Source: CBDEFX01 sp965237635
GTDB taxonomy: Bacteria; Chloroflexota; Dehalococcoidia; Lucifugimonadales; CAUZJF01
DNA length: 64,000 nt
Assembly: GCA_965237635.1 (NCBI GenBank)
Contig: CBDEFX010000001.1
Location: 868,001-932,000 of the forward strand
Direction: 5' to 3'
Position 1 is the stretch's first letter. Every line of letters begins with the position of its first letter. This document shows, one piece after another, positions 1 to 9,132 of the stretch. The translations under genes and the position numbers were made by a program. The notes under the pieces were generated by a model. It was not told the origin of the DNA and did no database searches. It was given only the letters and a program-made list of their open reading frames with translations.

Positions 1-1697
1 AGCCCTCGGGACTCCGTGTAGTAGGGTGAGTCTGTAGCGACCGCGTACGCCGTTTTCGACTCTATGTCGAGGTCCGTGATCAGGTATGCCTCGCCCTGGT
101 GCAGATATATGGCTCCTGGATGCAGCTGCGAAAAAGCCGAAGACTCGTCTACGGTCTCCAGAATGGCCCCGCTATCCTTTTCGACCAGAGTGTAGAAGTT
201 CGCCGAGGCTGACCTGATGTTGACATCCTGGGCCGGATAGCTAACCTGCGGCTCCAGGTGCCAGCGTCCACCCTCGATGTGAAGAAAGCCGTCGTCCACT
301 AGCTCTTGGGCAAGTGCCGGCAGGTTGTCGTCGAAGAGCGACGTGTCTCGAGCGGTAAGGGGCGCCTCATAGGCCGCACAGAGCAACTGTGGCTTGAGGA
401 CGTACGGGTTGTTGGGGGCTATCCGGGCGCTCTCGTGAGACTTGCCGAAGAACGTCTCGGGGTGTCTCATTAGATACTGGTCGAGAGGATTGTCTAAGGC
501 TACAAAGACGCTCAATGACCGCTCTCCTCTCCGGCCACTCCGGCCCGCCTGCTGCCAGGTGCTCGCTATGCTGCCGGGATAACCACTGAGAATCGTCGCG
601 TCCAGGTCGCCAATGTCAACGCCTAGCTCCATCGCGTTGGTGGTCGTAAGCCCGAGCAGCCGCCCCTCGAAGAGGTCGCGCTCGATTCGTCGTCTGTCCT
701 CCGGCAGGTAACTAGCCCGATATGGAGACAGTCGCGCCGCAATACCCGGACTCGACTCCCGCAGCCGGTCGCGAACGCGAATGTAGAGCAGCTCGGCCAT
801 GCGGCGGCTCCGAACAAATGCGAGTGTCCGCACGTGGTTGCGCAGAAGCTCGGCCAGCAGTAGCGCAGCCTCGCTGTTCGTGCTCTTGCGGCTCCCTTGG
901 GCCACGTCTATCATCGGTGGATTCCAGAACATGAAGTCCTTTCCTCCGTAAGGAGCGCCGTCCTCCTCCACCACTCGGAAAGGCAGCCCCACCAGGCGTT
1001 CGGCGTGTTCGCCAGGATTGAATATGGTGGCGGAGCACAGGATAAACCGTAGCTCGGTCCCAAAGCGGCTGCACAATCGCCGCAGGCGGCGAATGACGTT
1101 GGCCACGTGGGAGCCGAACACACCTCTGTATACGTGGGCCTCATCAATCACGACGTACGTGAGTCCTCTCAGAAACTGGTGCCAGGAGCGGTGATTCGGC
1201 AACATTCCAAGGTGCAACATATCGGGGTTTGTGAGGATTAGCCGTGCCCCTCGCCGGATTGCGGACCGGTCCTCGGCAGGCGTGTCGCCGTCGAAGATGT
1301 CATGGCGAAGGCGGCTGCCGTCAGGGATGAGGGCACCTATGGTCCTCGACTGGTCCTGCGTTAGCGCCTTCGTGGGGAACAGATAGAGTGCCCGTGCCGC
1401 GCGGTCCTCTAGCAGCGCGTCAAGCACCGGCAGGTGGTAGCAGAGACTCTTGCCGCTTGCCGCCCCCGTGGCAACGATTACGTTTTCGCCCGTCCTGGAG
1501 GCGTTGATCGCGGCCGTTTGATGGGAATAGAGCGCCTGGCTACCGACGGAGTCCAAGGCGTGTTGCAGCTTCGGGTGCAGAGGCCGCTCGAGTTCGCCGA
1601 GGGTCACACTCCTAGGAGGGATCTCCTCCCGGTGTACTATCTGGTCGCTAACCCACGATTGCCCCTTTAGATTGCTCAGAAACGATGATACATCCAC
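1..1697 (-). CDS. DEAD/DEAH-box helicase, MrfA/YprA-like (partial, C-terminus outside window)
   Basis: The minus-strand frame is open from a GTG at 1697 to the left edge, giving about 565 residues. An ATP-binding ATGAASGKS motif lies near residue 77, a DEAH box near 182, and the helicase C-terminal motif QQAGRSGRRG near 386. The N-terminus, with REEIPPR followed by LHP and LYSHQ, resembles the Lhr/YprA group. Bacillus MrfA is a 3'-5' DNA helicase acting in mitomycin-type lesion repair. The zinc-binding DUF1998 region expected at the C-terminus would lie outside the window. GTG 1697 was chosen because GGAG sits 10 bases upstream; the start overlaps nothing but is close to divergent mgtC. DNA repair is inferred from the family. 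Confidence 0.85.
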   Translation of the reverse strand, partial: MDVSSFLSNLKGQSWVSDQIVHREEIPPRSVTLGELERPLHPKLQHALDSVGSQALYSHQTAAINASRTGENVIVATGAASGKSLCYHLPVLDALLEDRAARALYLFPTKALTQDQSRTIGALIPDGSRLRHDIFDGDTPAEDRSAIRRGARLILTNPDMLHLGMLPNHRSWHQFLRGLTYVVIDEAHVYRGVFGSHVANVIRRLRRLCSRFGTELRFILCSATIFNPGEHAERLVGLPFRVVEEDGAPYGGKDFMFWNPPMIDVAQGSRKSTNSEAALLLAELLRNHVRTLAFVRSRRMAELLYIRVRDRLRESSPGIAARLSPYRASYLPEDRRRIERDLFEGRLLGLTTTNAMELGVDIGDLDATILSGYPGSIASTWQQAGRSGRRGERSLSVFVALDNPLDQYLMRHPETFFGKSHESARIAPNNPYVLKPQLLCAAYEAPLTARDTSLFDDNLPALAQELVDDGFLHIEGGRWHLEPQVSYPAQDVNIRSASANFYTLVEKDSGAILETVDESSAFSQLHPGAIYLHQGEAYLITDLDIESKTAYAVATDSPYYTESRG

Positions 1698-1816
1698 GTC
1701 CTTTGATCTCCGAACTGTCGTTGTCGGTCGCGATCCAAACGCAGCACGCTCCTCACAGATCTTTCATGTTAGACTGGCGGGTAGCCTGGAAACTGCGAGG
1801 ACTGGACCGATCGGCC

Positions 1817-2500
1817 ATGTCTGACGAATACGCCATTCCACTTGTTCGCCTGTCTCTGGCCCTTGTAGCAGGCTCTCTCATAGGTCTGGAGCGGACCTAC
1901 CACGGTAGGCCGGCCGACTTTCGCACTCATATCCTGGTCTCCACGGCCTCCGGCCTTCTGATGCTGCTGACTGTTTCCTCTGCGGAGTTGATAACTGAGG
2001 CCTCACTTGAGATCGTTAGAATAGACCCGACGCGTATGGCGCAGGGCATCATGACCGGCATCGGCTTCCTGGGGGCCGGAGTGATAGTCAAAGAGGGCCT
2101 GACCATCCGGGGTCTGACGACGGCGGGCTCCATCTGGATTACCGCCTCGATCGGGATAATGGTCGGCGTCGGGCTCTACTTCGCGGCCTTCGTCGCCGAG
2201 GTCATCACGGTCGGGTCTTTGTCCTTGCTCGGACTCCTTGAGACACGGGTACCCGCCCTCCAGTACGGCAGGCTTGAGATACGCCAGCCGCGAGAAGCCG
2301 CAATCTCAGAGTCAGAGTTGATCAGTATGATCGCCTCTCACAGCATCACCTACACGGACATAAACTACCACCTCTACGACAAGATGTTCGAGTACGAAAT
2401 AACGCTCCGCACGCGGAACGTAGCCAATTTCGGAGAGCTCGCCGACACATTGAAGGGGCTTGAGAGCGCGGAATTCAAGATCACGCCTACTGGCACCTGA
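1817..2500 (+). CDS. mgtC: MgtC/SapB family membrane protein
   Basis: This 227-residue protein has the MgtC family layout. Four to five hydrophobic segments fill the first 140 residues, with the family signature GLERTYHGRP and RTHILV near residues 19-33 and GFLGAGVIVKEG near 80. A soluble ACT-like C-terminal domain follows. MgtC proteins affect magnesium homeostasis, membrane potential and, in some bacteria, ATP synthase, but the role here is not shown by context. The frame is open from 1685, but ATG 1817 (MSDEYAIPLVRL) matches the usual N-terminus. No strong ribosome binding site is visible. It is divergent from the helicase gene. Confidence 0.88.
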   Translation: MSDEYAIPLVRLSLALVAGSLIGLERTYHGRPADFRTHILVSTASGLLMLLTVSSAELITEASLEIVRIDPTRMAQGIMTGIGFLGAGVIVKEGLTIRGLTTAGSIWITASIGIMVGVGLYFAAFVAEVITVGSLSLLGLLETRVPALQYGRLEIRQPREAAISESELISMIASHSITYTDINYHLYDKMFEYEITLRTRNVANFGELADTLKGLESAEFKITPTGT

Positions 2501-2530
2501 ACCGGCCGCCCGGACTTCCTTTGAGGATGG

Positions 2531-2772
2531 TCACCCGTCTGCCATCCCGTTAAGCCTCAAGATCATCTGGTACAGTCTACCTGGACTCTTGCCGTCGTAC
2601 GGGAAGGCGACCCGCGGTTTTGAAAGCAGGTCGGGCTCATCCTTCTCAGCCGCCAGGGCTTTCGTTCTCTTAATTCGACCATTTACCATGATGTCCCCAA
2701 AGGACTCGTTCAGGGTGTTAATTTCGCGGTTGCTAAGGTGCCTCTCCGCGGGACCGTGGACCCGGGCCTTCT
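2531..2772 (-). other. Start-less open frame downstream of DUF503 (possible gene remnant)
   Basis: Beyond the DUF503 stop a different minus-strand frame stays open for about 80 codons. It reads like protein (NREINTLNESFGDI, then EPDLLSKPRVAFPYDG, then GRLYQMILRLN) and stops at 2531. No ATG, GTG or TTG with a ribosome binding site begins it outside the DUF503 gene. The only start in frame lies inside DUF503, at 2923, where the translation looks like an out-of-frame shadow. It may be a 3' remnant or a frameshifted downstream domain. I do not recognise the family. Confidence 0.3.
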
Positions 2773-3066
2773 CTAGAAACCAGGGATGATTTCCCGCTCG
2801 TCGCCTATTACCTCGAAGTCCTCTCTGCTTCGCTCGATGAATGACACCACCTCGGAGAGCACGTCCTCGACGTGGCGGGAGTTGTTGCTCGCGCAGGTGA
2901 TGCCCAGCGCAGCCAACTGCCACGAGTCCTGGTGGTCCACCTCAGCGATGGATACGTTGAACTTGTTGCGAACACGGGAGCAAACCGAGCTGATGACCCG
3001 GCGCTTGCCCTTAAGACTCTGGTTCTCAGGAAGGCGGAGCGTAAGTTTGCTCACCCCTACGTTCAT
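2773..3066 (-). CDS. DUF503 (YlxP-like) protein
   Basis: This 97-residue protein starts MNVGVSKLTLRLPENQSLKG and contains KRRVISSV and VSIAEVDHQDSWQLAALG, which match DUF503. The length is typical. In Firmicutes YlxP lies in the infB-rbfA operon and is thought to be linked to ribosome function, but here it is not beside infB, so no function is assigned. AGGGGT lies six bases upstream of the ATG. A second open frame runs on downstream past the stop; it is noted separately. Confidence 0.85.
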   Translation of the reverse strand: MNVGVSKLTLRLPENQSLKGKRRVISSVCSRVRNKFNVSIAEVDHQDSWQLAALGITCASNNSRHVEDVLSEVVSFIERSREDFEVIGDEREIIPGF

Positions 3067-3185
3067 GGTCTACCCCTAGAGACGACTCTCAGCAAGTCTA
3101 TCCCACCGAGGCATGCCCTTCAACGGCGGGCGTACGGCCACCCCTTTACCTTGACACGGCTCTCAGGCCCGACTAGCCTTAAAGT

Positions 3186-3893
3186 ATGGAAAACGAACGA
3201 GACTGGAGACGCGCGGTCGAGCAGACCTGGGTCGTCAGGTTCCCGAAACAGCGCCTCGCCACTTTCGGGTCGACGAACGTCGCCTATTACGTAGTGACGG
3301 AGCCGATCTATCAGGAGCTAGACCCTGGCAAAGAGGAGGGCGTCGTCCGGACCGGCCGAGTCATCGCACAACGGCCGACCGTTGTGACACCGACCTATGC
3401 CATGAACCTCCAAGGGTTCAGTGCCGAGGCATACGAGTATTTCCGCCACATCGCAGGAGAGTCCGGCCCCAACAGTGCGGGAATACTGTACCAGTACAAG
3501 AACGAAGCCGGTAAGATGGACATTGTGAGCGGCGTTCCCCGGGAGATCGCCCACAAGATCAGCGACGATCTCGACGAGCGAAAAGAGGACCTGTCGTTGG
3601 TGATGGTGGGAGTGGACGAGCTCTGGGACGTGGCCCTTCTTAAATTCATCTACGAGTTCACCTCGTCCTCAGTCGCGGGAAACGTCCAGGACTTCCAGTC
3701 GCGAGGGCTGCTGGAGCCGCGGCCCGACTTCGGGGGGGTCCCCCAGGTCGCCGTCCAGCAGATCGACCGCCTCTTCCGCGAGGCGGAGCAGGGAGGCAGC
3801 GCCGAGGCGCTCAAGCAGGAGCTGGACCGGTGGGGACTATTCGAGTTCTATCAGGACCGCTTCCTCGCCCTGTTTCGCCGGCAGCGTAGCTGA
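3186..3893 (+). CDS. Conserved hypothetical protein, 235 aa
   Basis: A soluble 235-residue protein with no signal peptide or membrane segment. Distinctive stretches are NVAYYVVTEPIYQEL, VVRTGRVIAQRPTVVTPTY and VGVDELWDVALLKFIYEFT. The style is that of a conserved Chloroflexota family without an assigned function. The C-terminal third is acidic and probably helical (VQQIDRLFREAEQGG). It lies alone between DUF503 and a convergent HAD phosphatase gene, with only a weak ribosome binding site before the ATG. No function is proposed. Confidence 0.75.
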   Translation: MENERDWRRAVEQTWVVRFPKQRLATFGSTNVAYYVVTEPIYQELDPGKEEGVVRTGRVIAQRPTVVTPTYAMNLQGFSAEAYEYFRHIAGESGPNSAGILYQYKNEAGKMDIVSGVPREIAHKISDDLDERKEDLSLVMVGVDELWDVALLKFIYEFTSSSVAGNVQDFQSRGLLEPRPDFGGVPQVAVQQIDRLFREAEQGGSAEALKQELDRWGLFEFYQDRFLALFRRQRS

Positions 3894-3910
3894 TACTGGA
3901 CCTTGTGCCT

Positions 3911-4570
3911 TTAGGCATTGGCTTCTGGAACGAATTGACGTATCTCCTCGACATGCGCCCGCACGTCGGCGAAGGTCTCGAAGCCGTAATATGGGACACC
4001 GTTGGCTTTGAGGTGCCGCTCGAGGAATGATCGTGCGATGGCAAAATCGGCCTCGCCTGCAGGGACTATGTCCGAACGGCCGTCCCCGACGTAGACGACG
4101 GTGTGGCCGTTCTTCTTGAACTCCCTAGTGAACGACTCTTTGAAACCCTGGGTTAATAGGGCCCCCGACGGGTCGGTGTACGACACCCCAATGCCGGACG
4201 GGGTGACGTCGGCCTTGGCCGAGTGCATCTCCAGATGCTCCAGCCCGAGTCGCTTCAACGTCGGCACTATGTAGATGTCCAGTCCGCTGCTGACGATGAC
4301 CAGCCGTATTTGACTCGCGTTACAGTACTCCACGAACTCCTCGAAGCCTTCCCGCACAACGACGTCGGTCGACACAAACTCTGAGAGCTCCTTCTTAGGA
4401 ACGCGAATCAGAGCAAACTGCCTGATGTTGCTCTCCTCCACGCTATACCGTCCCGCCTGGTAGCCTTCGTCAATGGGGCGCCAATCGTCATTGCCGAACG
4501 CCTCCCGGATGGCCGAGCTCACATTCCCGACGCTGATAGTGTCGTCGAAGTCACACTGCACAAGAAGCAT
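3911..4570 (-). CDS. HAD-superfamily phosphatase, MtnX/SerB-like
   Basis: This 219-residue protein has the HAD motifs in order: DFDDT at residues 7-11 (nucleophile Asp and acid/base Asp), SSG near 97 and GDGRSDI near 162. The cap insertion and overall length resemble 2-hydroxy-3-keto-5-methylthiopentenyl-1-phosphate phosphatase (MtnX) and phosphoserine phosphatase-like enzymes. No methionine salvage neighbours are present, so the substrate is unknown. An AGGAAGAGG ribosome binding site lies upstream of the ATG. The gene converges with the hypothetical gene to its left. Confidence 0.8.
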   Translation of the reverse strand: MLLVQCDFDDTISVGNVSSAIREAFGNDDWRPIDEGYQAGRYSVEESNIRQFALIRVPKKELSEFVSTDVVVREGFEEFVEYCNASQIRLVIVSSGLDIYIVPTLKRLGLEHLEMHSAKADVTPSGIGVSYTDPSGALLTQGFKESFTREFKKNGHTVVYVGDGRSDIVPAGEADFAIARSFLERHLKANGVPYYGFETFADVRAHVEEIRQFVPEANA

Positions 4571-4707
4571 TGGGTCCTCTTCCTTAATAGTCGCTTATCA
4601 GTTTCAACCCGAGGGGGCCTACGGCGGTCTGGCCTTCCAGTGGGATATGATATGCGCCTGGTAGATGCCTTAACAAGAGTCGGCGCAGAAGTCGTATCGA
4701 ACTAAGG

Positions 4708-5979
4708 GTGTTCTTCTCAATCGTCAGGTCCTCCGTGCTTACGGTTCTCATCCTGGCATTCTTGGGCCTGGGCGCCGACACTGTCCGGCTGAACCCTGCT
4801 CAGCAGGTATCGTTGCCCTACCGGTATAGCCTGGTCCAGTGGGAGGCTGCCAACCTCCTGAGCAAATGGATACACCGGGTGGCAAAGGCTTTCCCCTGGA
4901 GCAGCCTGTCTGCGGAGGAAAAGCGGTCCGTCCTGGAAGAATACTTCCGGCTAGGGGAGGAAATCAGAGCGCTCAACGCGCAGCTAGAAGAGGCCTCGGC
5001 ACAGGCGAACGAAGCAGGGACTACGTCTCTGGTCAGGCTCGGAACCGAGCTGACGAGGCTCAAATCTAACCGCAACGGTCTCAGAAACGACGTCGAAGAG
5101 GTACTGGAGGCGACCATCAGCGCTGTGCTCGTCGAGGTAGACATCTCGTCCTGGGGCGAGATCGTCTTCCCCCCTGTCGACATTCGACTCGGCGAGCCCC
5201 CCAAGGTCCTGGTCACCTCCCCTAGGGACCGAATCATACGTGAAGACGACGTGCTGTTGGATCCGGGTCTCAGCATGTTACAGATCGAGGGCCTGGAAGA
5301 CTCTCTTGAGGAGGACTGGGACATCTCGGGACTGGTCACGGGAATCGGTGGAGTGGCGACCTATCCATCATCGATAATCGACACGGCCCCTCTGCGCGGG
5401 ACGCTCCGCATAGCGGCCCATGAGTGGGTGCACCAGTATCTCGTGTTCCACCCGTTGGGTCGCCGCATCTACTCCAGCCCCGAAATGCGCACGCTGAACG
5501 AGACGTTCTCTGATATAGCGGAGCGGGAAATCGGCGATCGTGCCTTCGAGCTGCTGGGCGGGACTCCCGATCCTCCCCTACCCCGCGGCGGGGAGGCTCC
5601 TGAAGTCGTCCCCCAGGAAGATAACCGCGAAGACCCGGACGAGTTCGATTTTGCCAAAGAGATGAGGAAGACGAGGCAGCATGTGGATCAGCTGCTCGCC
5701 GATGGGGCGATACAGCAGGCCGAGACCTATATGGAGGAGCGTAGAATGCTATTCGTGGACCAAGGGTTTAATATCCGGAAGCTCAACCAGGCCTACTTCG
5801 CGTTTCACGGGACCTATGCCAAAAGCCCGGCTTCGATCAGCCCCATCGGAGACCAGCTCAACGATCTCCGCGACCTGATACCGGACTTCAAGACCTTCGT
5901 CACTACTATGTCGAGGATCTCCAGCTATCCCGAGTTTCTTGACACACTCGAGCGCTTGAATACAGAGTCAGAGCGATGA
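4708..5979 (+). CDS. Membrane-anchored zincin-like metallopeptidase (putative)
   Basis: The 423-residue protein begins with a hydrophobic anchor or signal segment (residues 3-24, SVLTVLILAFLGLGAD). A charged, coiled-coil-like stretch (about 75-130) precedes the core. The core contains HEWVHQYL near residues 237-244, an HExxH zinc-binding motif, followed about 25 residues later by NETFSDIAEREIG, whose Glu could be the third zinc ligand as in gluzincins. The C-terminal part includes FHGTYAKSP. An extracytoplasmic peptidase is inferred. I do not recognise the exact family. The start is a GTG without a strong ribosome binding site. Confidence 0.65.
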   Translation: MFFSIVRSSVLTVLILAFLGLGADTVRLNPAQQVSLPYRYSLVQWEAANLLSKWIHRVAKAFPWSSLSAEEKRSVLEEYFRLGEEIRALNAQLEEASAQANEAGTTSLVRLGTELTRLKSNRNGLRNDVEEVLEATISAVLVEVDISSWGEIVFPPVDIRLGEPPKVLVTSPRDRIIREDDVLLDPGLSMLQIEGLEDSLEEDWDISGLVTGIGGVATYPSSIIDTAPLRGTLRIAAHEWVHQYLVFHPLGRRIYSSPEMRTLNETFSDIAEREIGDRAFELLGGTPDPPLPRGGEAPEVVPQEDNREDPDEFDFAKEMRKTRQHVDQLLADGAIQQAETYMEERRMLFVDQGFNIRKLNQAYFAFHGTYAKSPASISPIGDQLNDLRDLIPDFKTFVTTMSRISSYPEFLDTLERLNTESER

Positions 5980-6246
5980 CACGGAGAGGCCGTTTTTTCC
6001 TACGAAAATAGCGGCGATGGCTAGGTGATCGACCGTGAGCAAACATGTCTTTCCGAGCCCCGATTCGGCATTGGGGGGCAACCGGTATGGACGATTCTGA
6101 AGAGCGGCCTGCCGGGCGCGCTGCCCAAAAACGACACGTCGACAAGGGCCGATGTGAACAATCCCAAACTCCATTCAACACTAAATTCTTGAGTTGTGAT
6201 AACATTATTCTGTAGTTCTCTCATAAGAGGAACCGGGAACTAGGCA
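5980..6246. other. Intergenic gap with degenerate dispersed palindrome
   Basis: No gene is supported here. Around 6057-6078 lies a degenerate copy of the CCCGATTCGGCATTGGGG palindrome found elsewhere in the window. The A/T-rich stretch at 6180-6225 before hflK (TTGAGTTGTGATAACATTAT) could hold a promoter, but no convincing -35/-10 pair is visible. Confidence 0.4.
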
Positions 6247-7284
6247 ATGTATCGACAGGAAGAACCCGAAGTAAATCTGGAACAGATCCTGGAAAGGCTG
6301 CGCTCCTTCTTTGGGCGCTTCCGCCTCGGTGGAGGTGGCGGCGCCTTTTTCCCCGTCGTGCTGGGCCTCGTGGCGGTGGGGGTGGTCATCTGGCTCGCCA
6401 CAGGCTTCTACCGCGTGGAGGCAGGAGAGAGAGGGGTGGTGCGCCAGTTCGGGAGTTTTAACAGTCTCACCAGTCCAGGTCTGAACTGGCGGCTTCCATC
6501 TCCGATCACGAGCCTCGTGAAGGTGAACGTCGAGCAGATACGCACGGCCACGGTGGGATTCCGTACCTCCGACCAGGGTGTGGTCACGCGAAATCTGGAC
6601 GAGTCCCTGATGCTGACGACGGACAACAGCATCGTAGAGGCCCAGATGGTTATTCAGTACCGTGTCGTAGACCCGAAGGAATTCGTGTTCAACGTGAACG
6701 GACCCGAACAGGTGCTCCACACTGCCGCCGAGGTTGCTCTTCGGAGCATAATGGGCAGGACAGGCCTCCTGACCGCGCTTACAGGGCGCGCCCAGGTCGA
6801 GCGGGAAGCTCGGGACTTCCTGGAGTTGGAGTTGCTGGATAGATACCAGATGGGCATCCAGCTCACCGAGGTCAAGCTCCAGACGGTAGACCCTCCTGAC
6901 GAGGTGAAGGACGCCTTCCAGGAGGTAACGCGCGCTCTGGAGGACGAGACCCGGGTGGAGAACGAGGCCAACGCGTATCGCGCGGACCAGATTCCGAGGG
7001 CCCTGGGGCAGATCCAGGTAAAGGTACAGGACGCGGGGGCCTTCCACCGGCAGCAGATAGAGAATGCGAGAGGCGAGGCGAACAGGTTCTTGGCACTTCT
7101 CGAGGAGTATAGAGGAGCGCCCGAGGTAACCCGCGAAAGGTTGTACCTCGAGACTTTAGAGGATGTTCTGGCAACCGTTGACAAGACCCTCATCGACGCT
7201 GACGTGGACGTCCTTCCTTTCTTCAACGTCTCGGGGACCAGCGGACTGGAGGACCAGTTGGCTGGGTCCGGAGGAGCCAGGTAG
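6247..7284 (+). CDS. hflK: HflK, FtsH protease modulator (SPFH/band 7 protein)
   Basis: This 345-residue protein has a Gly-rich N-terminal segment (residues 26-34), one transmembrane helix at about 36-56 and a band 7/SPFH domain starting FYRVEAGERGVVRQFG. NPEQ-like and GRTGL motifs follow, then a long charged helix at 220-290 that mediates assembly in the family. HflK and HflC form a large membrane complex that encloses and regulates the AAA protease FtsH. hflC follows after 8 bases, so the two are one transcription unit. FtsH itself is not in the window. Confidence 0.92.
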   Translation: MYRQEEPEVNLEQILERLRSFFGRFRLGGGGGAFFPVVLGLVAVGVVIWLATGFYRVEAGERGVVRQFGSFNSLTSPGLNWRLPSPITSLVKVNVEQIRTATVGFRTSDQGVVTRNLDESLMLTTDNSIVEAQMVIQYRVVDPKEFVFNVNGPEQVLHTAAEVALRSIMGRTGLLTALTGRAQVEREARDFLELELLDRYQMGIQLTEVKLQTVDPPDEVKDAFQEVTRALEDETRVENEANAYRADQIPRALGQIQVKVQDAGAFHRQQIENARGEANRFLALLEEYRGAPEVTRERLYLETLEDVLATVDKTLIDADVDVLPFFNVSGTSGLEDQLAGSGGAR

Positions 7285-7292
7285 GAAACGGT

Positions 7293-8303
7293 ATGGGTAG
7301 GTCGATAGCAATTGCCATCTTGATTATCGGCGCGGTAGGGCTGATCGTCCTAAGGTTGTCCGCCTACGCGGTCGACGAGGTCAACTACGCGTTGGTGCTG
7401 CAGTTTGGGAAAATCCAACAGGTGCACACCAAGCCCGGGCTCAAGTTCAAGATACCGATAGTCCAGGAGGTGACCTACCTGGACAGCCGGATCCTCACCA
7501 GCGACACCCCTCCTGAGGAGTACCTCACGTCAGACCAAAAGCGGATCGTGGTGGACCAGGTCACCCGGTGGCAGATAAAGGAACCGCAGGCGTTCTTCCT
7601 GGCGCATACTACTGAGGTTGGGGGGCGGGCCAAGCTGGAACGACTGGTGCTGGGAGCTCTGCGGGAGAAAATCGCCGAAAGGCTGTACGACGTCATGATC
7701 TCGACAGAGCGGGATGACATCATGGCTCTCGCGAAGGAGACCGTTCAGGTGCGGGTCGACGAAGAAAGGTGGGGCATCCAGGTCATAGACGTCAGGACCA
7801 AGCGGGCGGACCTGCCCGCTGCCGTGGAGCGGACGGTCTACGACCGGATGGCGTCGGCGCGGAAGGTGGAGGCGGACCGACACCGAGCGCAGGGCCAGCT
7901 TCGCTCAGACCAGATCACAGCGCAGACGGACCGCGAAGTCACGATCATGCTGGCCTGCGCCGACCGTGTTTCAAAGGAGACGAAGGGTGGGGGCGAGGCG
8001 GCGGCCATCGCTATCTTCGCCGAGGCCCTCGAGCAGGACCCCGAATTCTACTCCTTCATTCGCCGGCTGGAGGCGTACAGCGTATCCTTCGGCACACAAG
8101 ACCGCCTGCTGATGAGCACCGACTCGAACTTCTTCAAGCTCCTGTCGGGCGAGGTCGTCCCTCTTCCGGCCACGGACGCCACCCAGGGCAGGGTGGTGCC
8201 CCTGAGCCCAGACATCATCGCCCCCCTTACTCAAGACGAGATTGAGGCGCTCATCGACGAGTGCACCCCCGAGACGATCGAAGACGTCGCCCACGCTTCA
8301 TAG
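7293..8303 (+). CDS. hflC: HflC, FtsH protease modulator (SPFH/band 7 protein)
   Basis: This 336-residue partner of HflK has an N-terminal membrane helix (residues 3-25), then the SPFH domain with YALVLQFGKIQQVHTKPG and LDSRI. The family-typical DVRTKRADLP is followed by a long helix with MASARKVEADRHRAQG, and the C-terminal part includes FYSFIRRLEAY, as in other HflC proteins. AGGA lies six bases before the ATG. The C-terminus is longer than in E. coli, with an acidic tail. It presumably acts with HflK on FtsH at the membrane. Confidence 0.92.
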   Translation: MGRSIAIAILIIGAVGLIVLRLSAYAVDEVNYALVLQFGKIQQVHTKPGLKFKIPIVQEVTYLDSRILTSDTPPEEYLTSDQKRIVVDQVTRWQIKEPQAFFLAHTTEVGGRAKLERLVLGALREKIAERLYDVMISTERDDIMALAKETVQVRVDEERWGIQVIDVRTKRADLPAAVERTVYDRMASARKVEADRHRAQGQLRSDQITAQTDREVTIMLACADRVSKETKGGGEAAAIAIFAEALEQDPEFYSFIRRLEAYSVSFGTQDRLLMSTDSNFFKLLSGEVVPLPATDATQGRVVPLSPDIIAPLTQDEIEALIDECTPETIEDVAHAS

Positions 8304-8322
8304 GCGCGCTGCCGACCGGCCT

Positions 8323-8922
8323 TCATCTTCGCTCGTACGTCCCTATCAGCCCGCCCTCTGCAAGTATGTGCCCATTCATCTCTCACAGCAGGTCACTCTT
8401 GGAAGCCCTCGGCCCTAGACCGGTCTCGGCGTCCAGCGCGTAGACCTTGAAGAAGTAGCGGTGGACGCCGTGGCCCGGAGGCGGGCAGGGTCCGCCGTAG
8501 CCAATCTTCTTGAAGTCCGTGATCCCCTGTTTAGCGCCGTCGGGTAACGTCTCCGTCGTAGGAATCCCCTCCTCAAGCTCCGTCACGGCCTGTGGGATGC
8601 CATAAAGGACCCAGTGTACCCAGGTGCCGCCGGGCGCATCCGGGTCGTCTGCAATCAGAGCGAGACTTTTGGTGCCTTCCGGCACGCCACCCCACCGTAA
8701 AGGCGGGGAGGTATCCTCACCATCGCACGTGTGTTTCATCGGGATAGCGTCGCCCTCTCCGAAGGCCGAGCTCGTGACTTCTATCTTCAATTCCCCCACC
8801 TCCTGTTCAGGTAGTGTTTCGCCATCGCCGCCAGAACAGGCGCAGGCGATTATCGCGACGATCAACGCTGTGTACCAGAGGCGTACCAGATGGCCGAGGC
8901 TGGACATATTGCGAACTCTCAT
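8323..8922 (-). pseudogene. PEBP/Raf-kinase-inhibitor-like lipoprotein, interrupted by in-frame TGA
   Basis: The N-terminus has a hydrophobic segment ending in a lipobox (IIAC, Cys at residue 27 from ATG 8922), so export and lipidation are likely. The PEBP fold is shown by DDPDAPGGTWVHWVLYGIP and GYGGPCPPPGHGVHRYFF. The frame stops at TGA 8383-8385 just after SKSDLL. Read through, it continues in the same frame as EMNGHILAEGGLIGTYERR and ends at 8323, which is exactly the expected PEBP C-terminus. A CGA-to-TGA change would explain this. The family binds phospholipid-like ligands; the role in bacteria is unclear. Confidence 0.8.
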
Positions 8923-9035
8923 CGACGCGGAGGCACGATGCCGTTGAAGCTGGCCGCAACGCCTCTTCGGTGACGTTCGACCCGCCGACACCTTATGGCA
9001 ACCGTCAGCGGGTGTCAACGCTGTCCGAAGCTAGC

Positions 9036-9064
9036 CTATTGTTTCCTGTCGATAGAGGTATAAT
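9036..9064 (+). promoter_or_regulatory. Possible trkH promoter
   Basis: A perfect TATAAT lies at 9059-9064, about 70 bases before trkH. The expected -35 position reads CTATTG or TTGTTT and is poor, so this is a tentative call. Confidence 0.35.
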
Positions 9065-9132
9065 CTAAGGTGCCATCGACAGCTTAGGGTGGCCTGGGGC
9101 AAGATGCGTCCAACGAGACAGGGGCACAAACG

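Noticed and set aside
8383..8385. TGA as a selenocysteine or reassigned codon
   Set aside because: No selenocysteine insertion context is visible, TGA ends many intact genes here, and PEBP proteins do not use Sec at this position.
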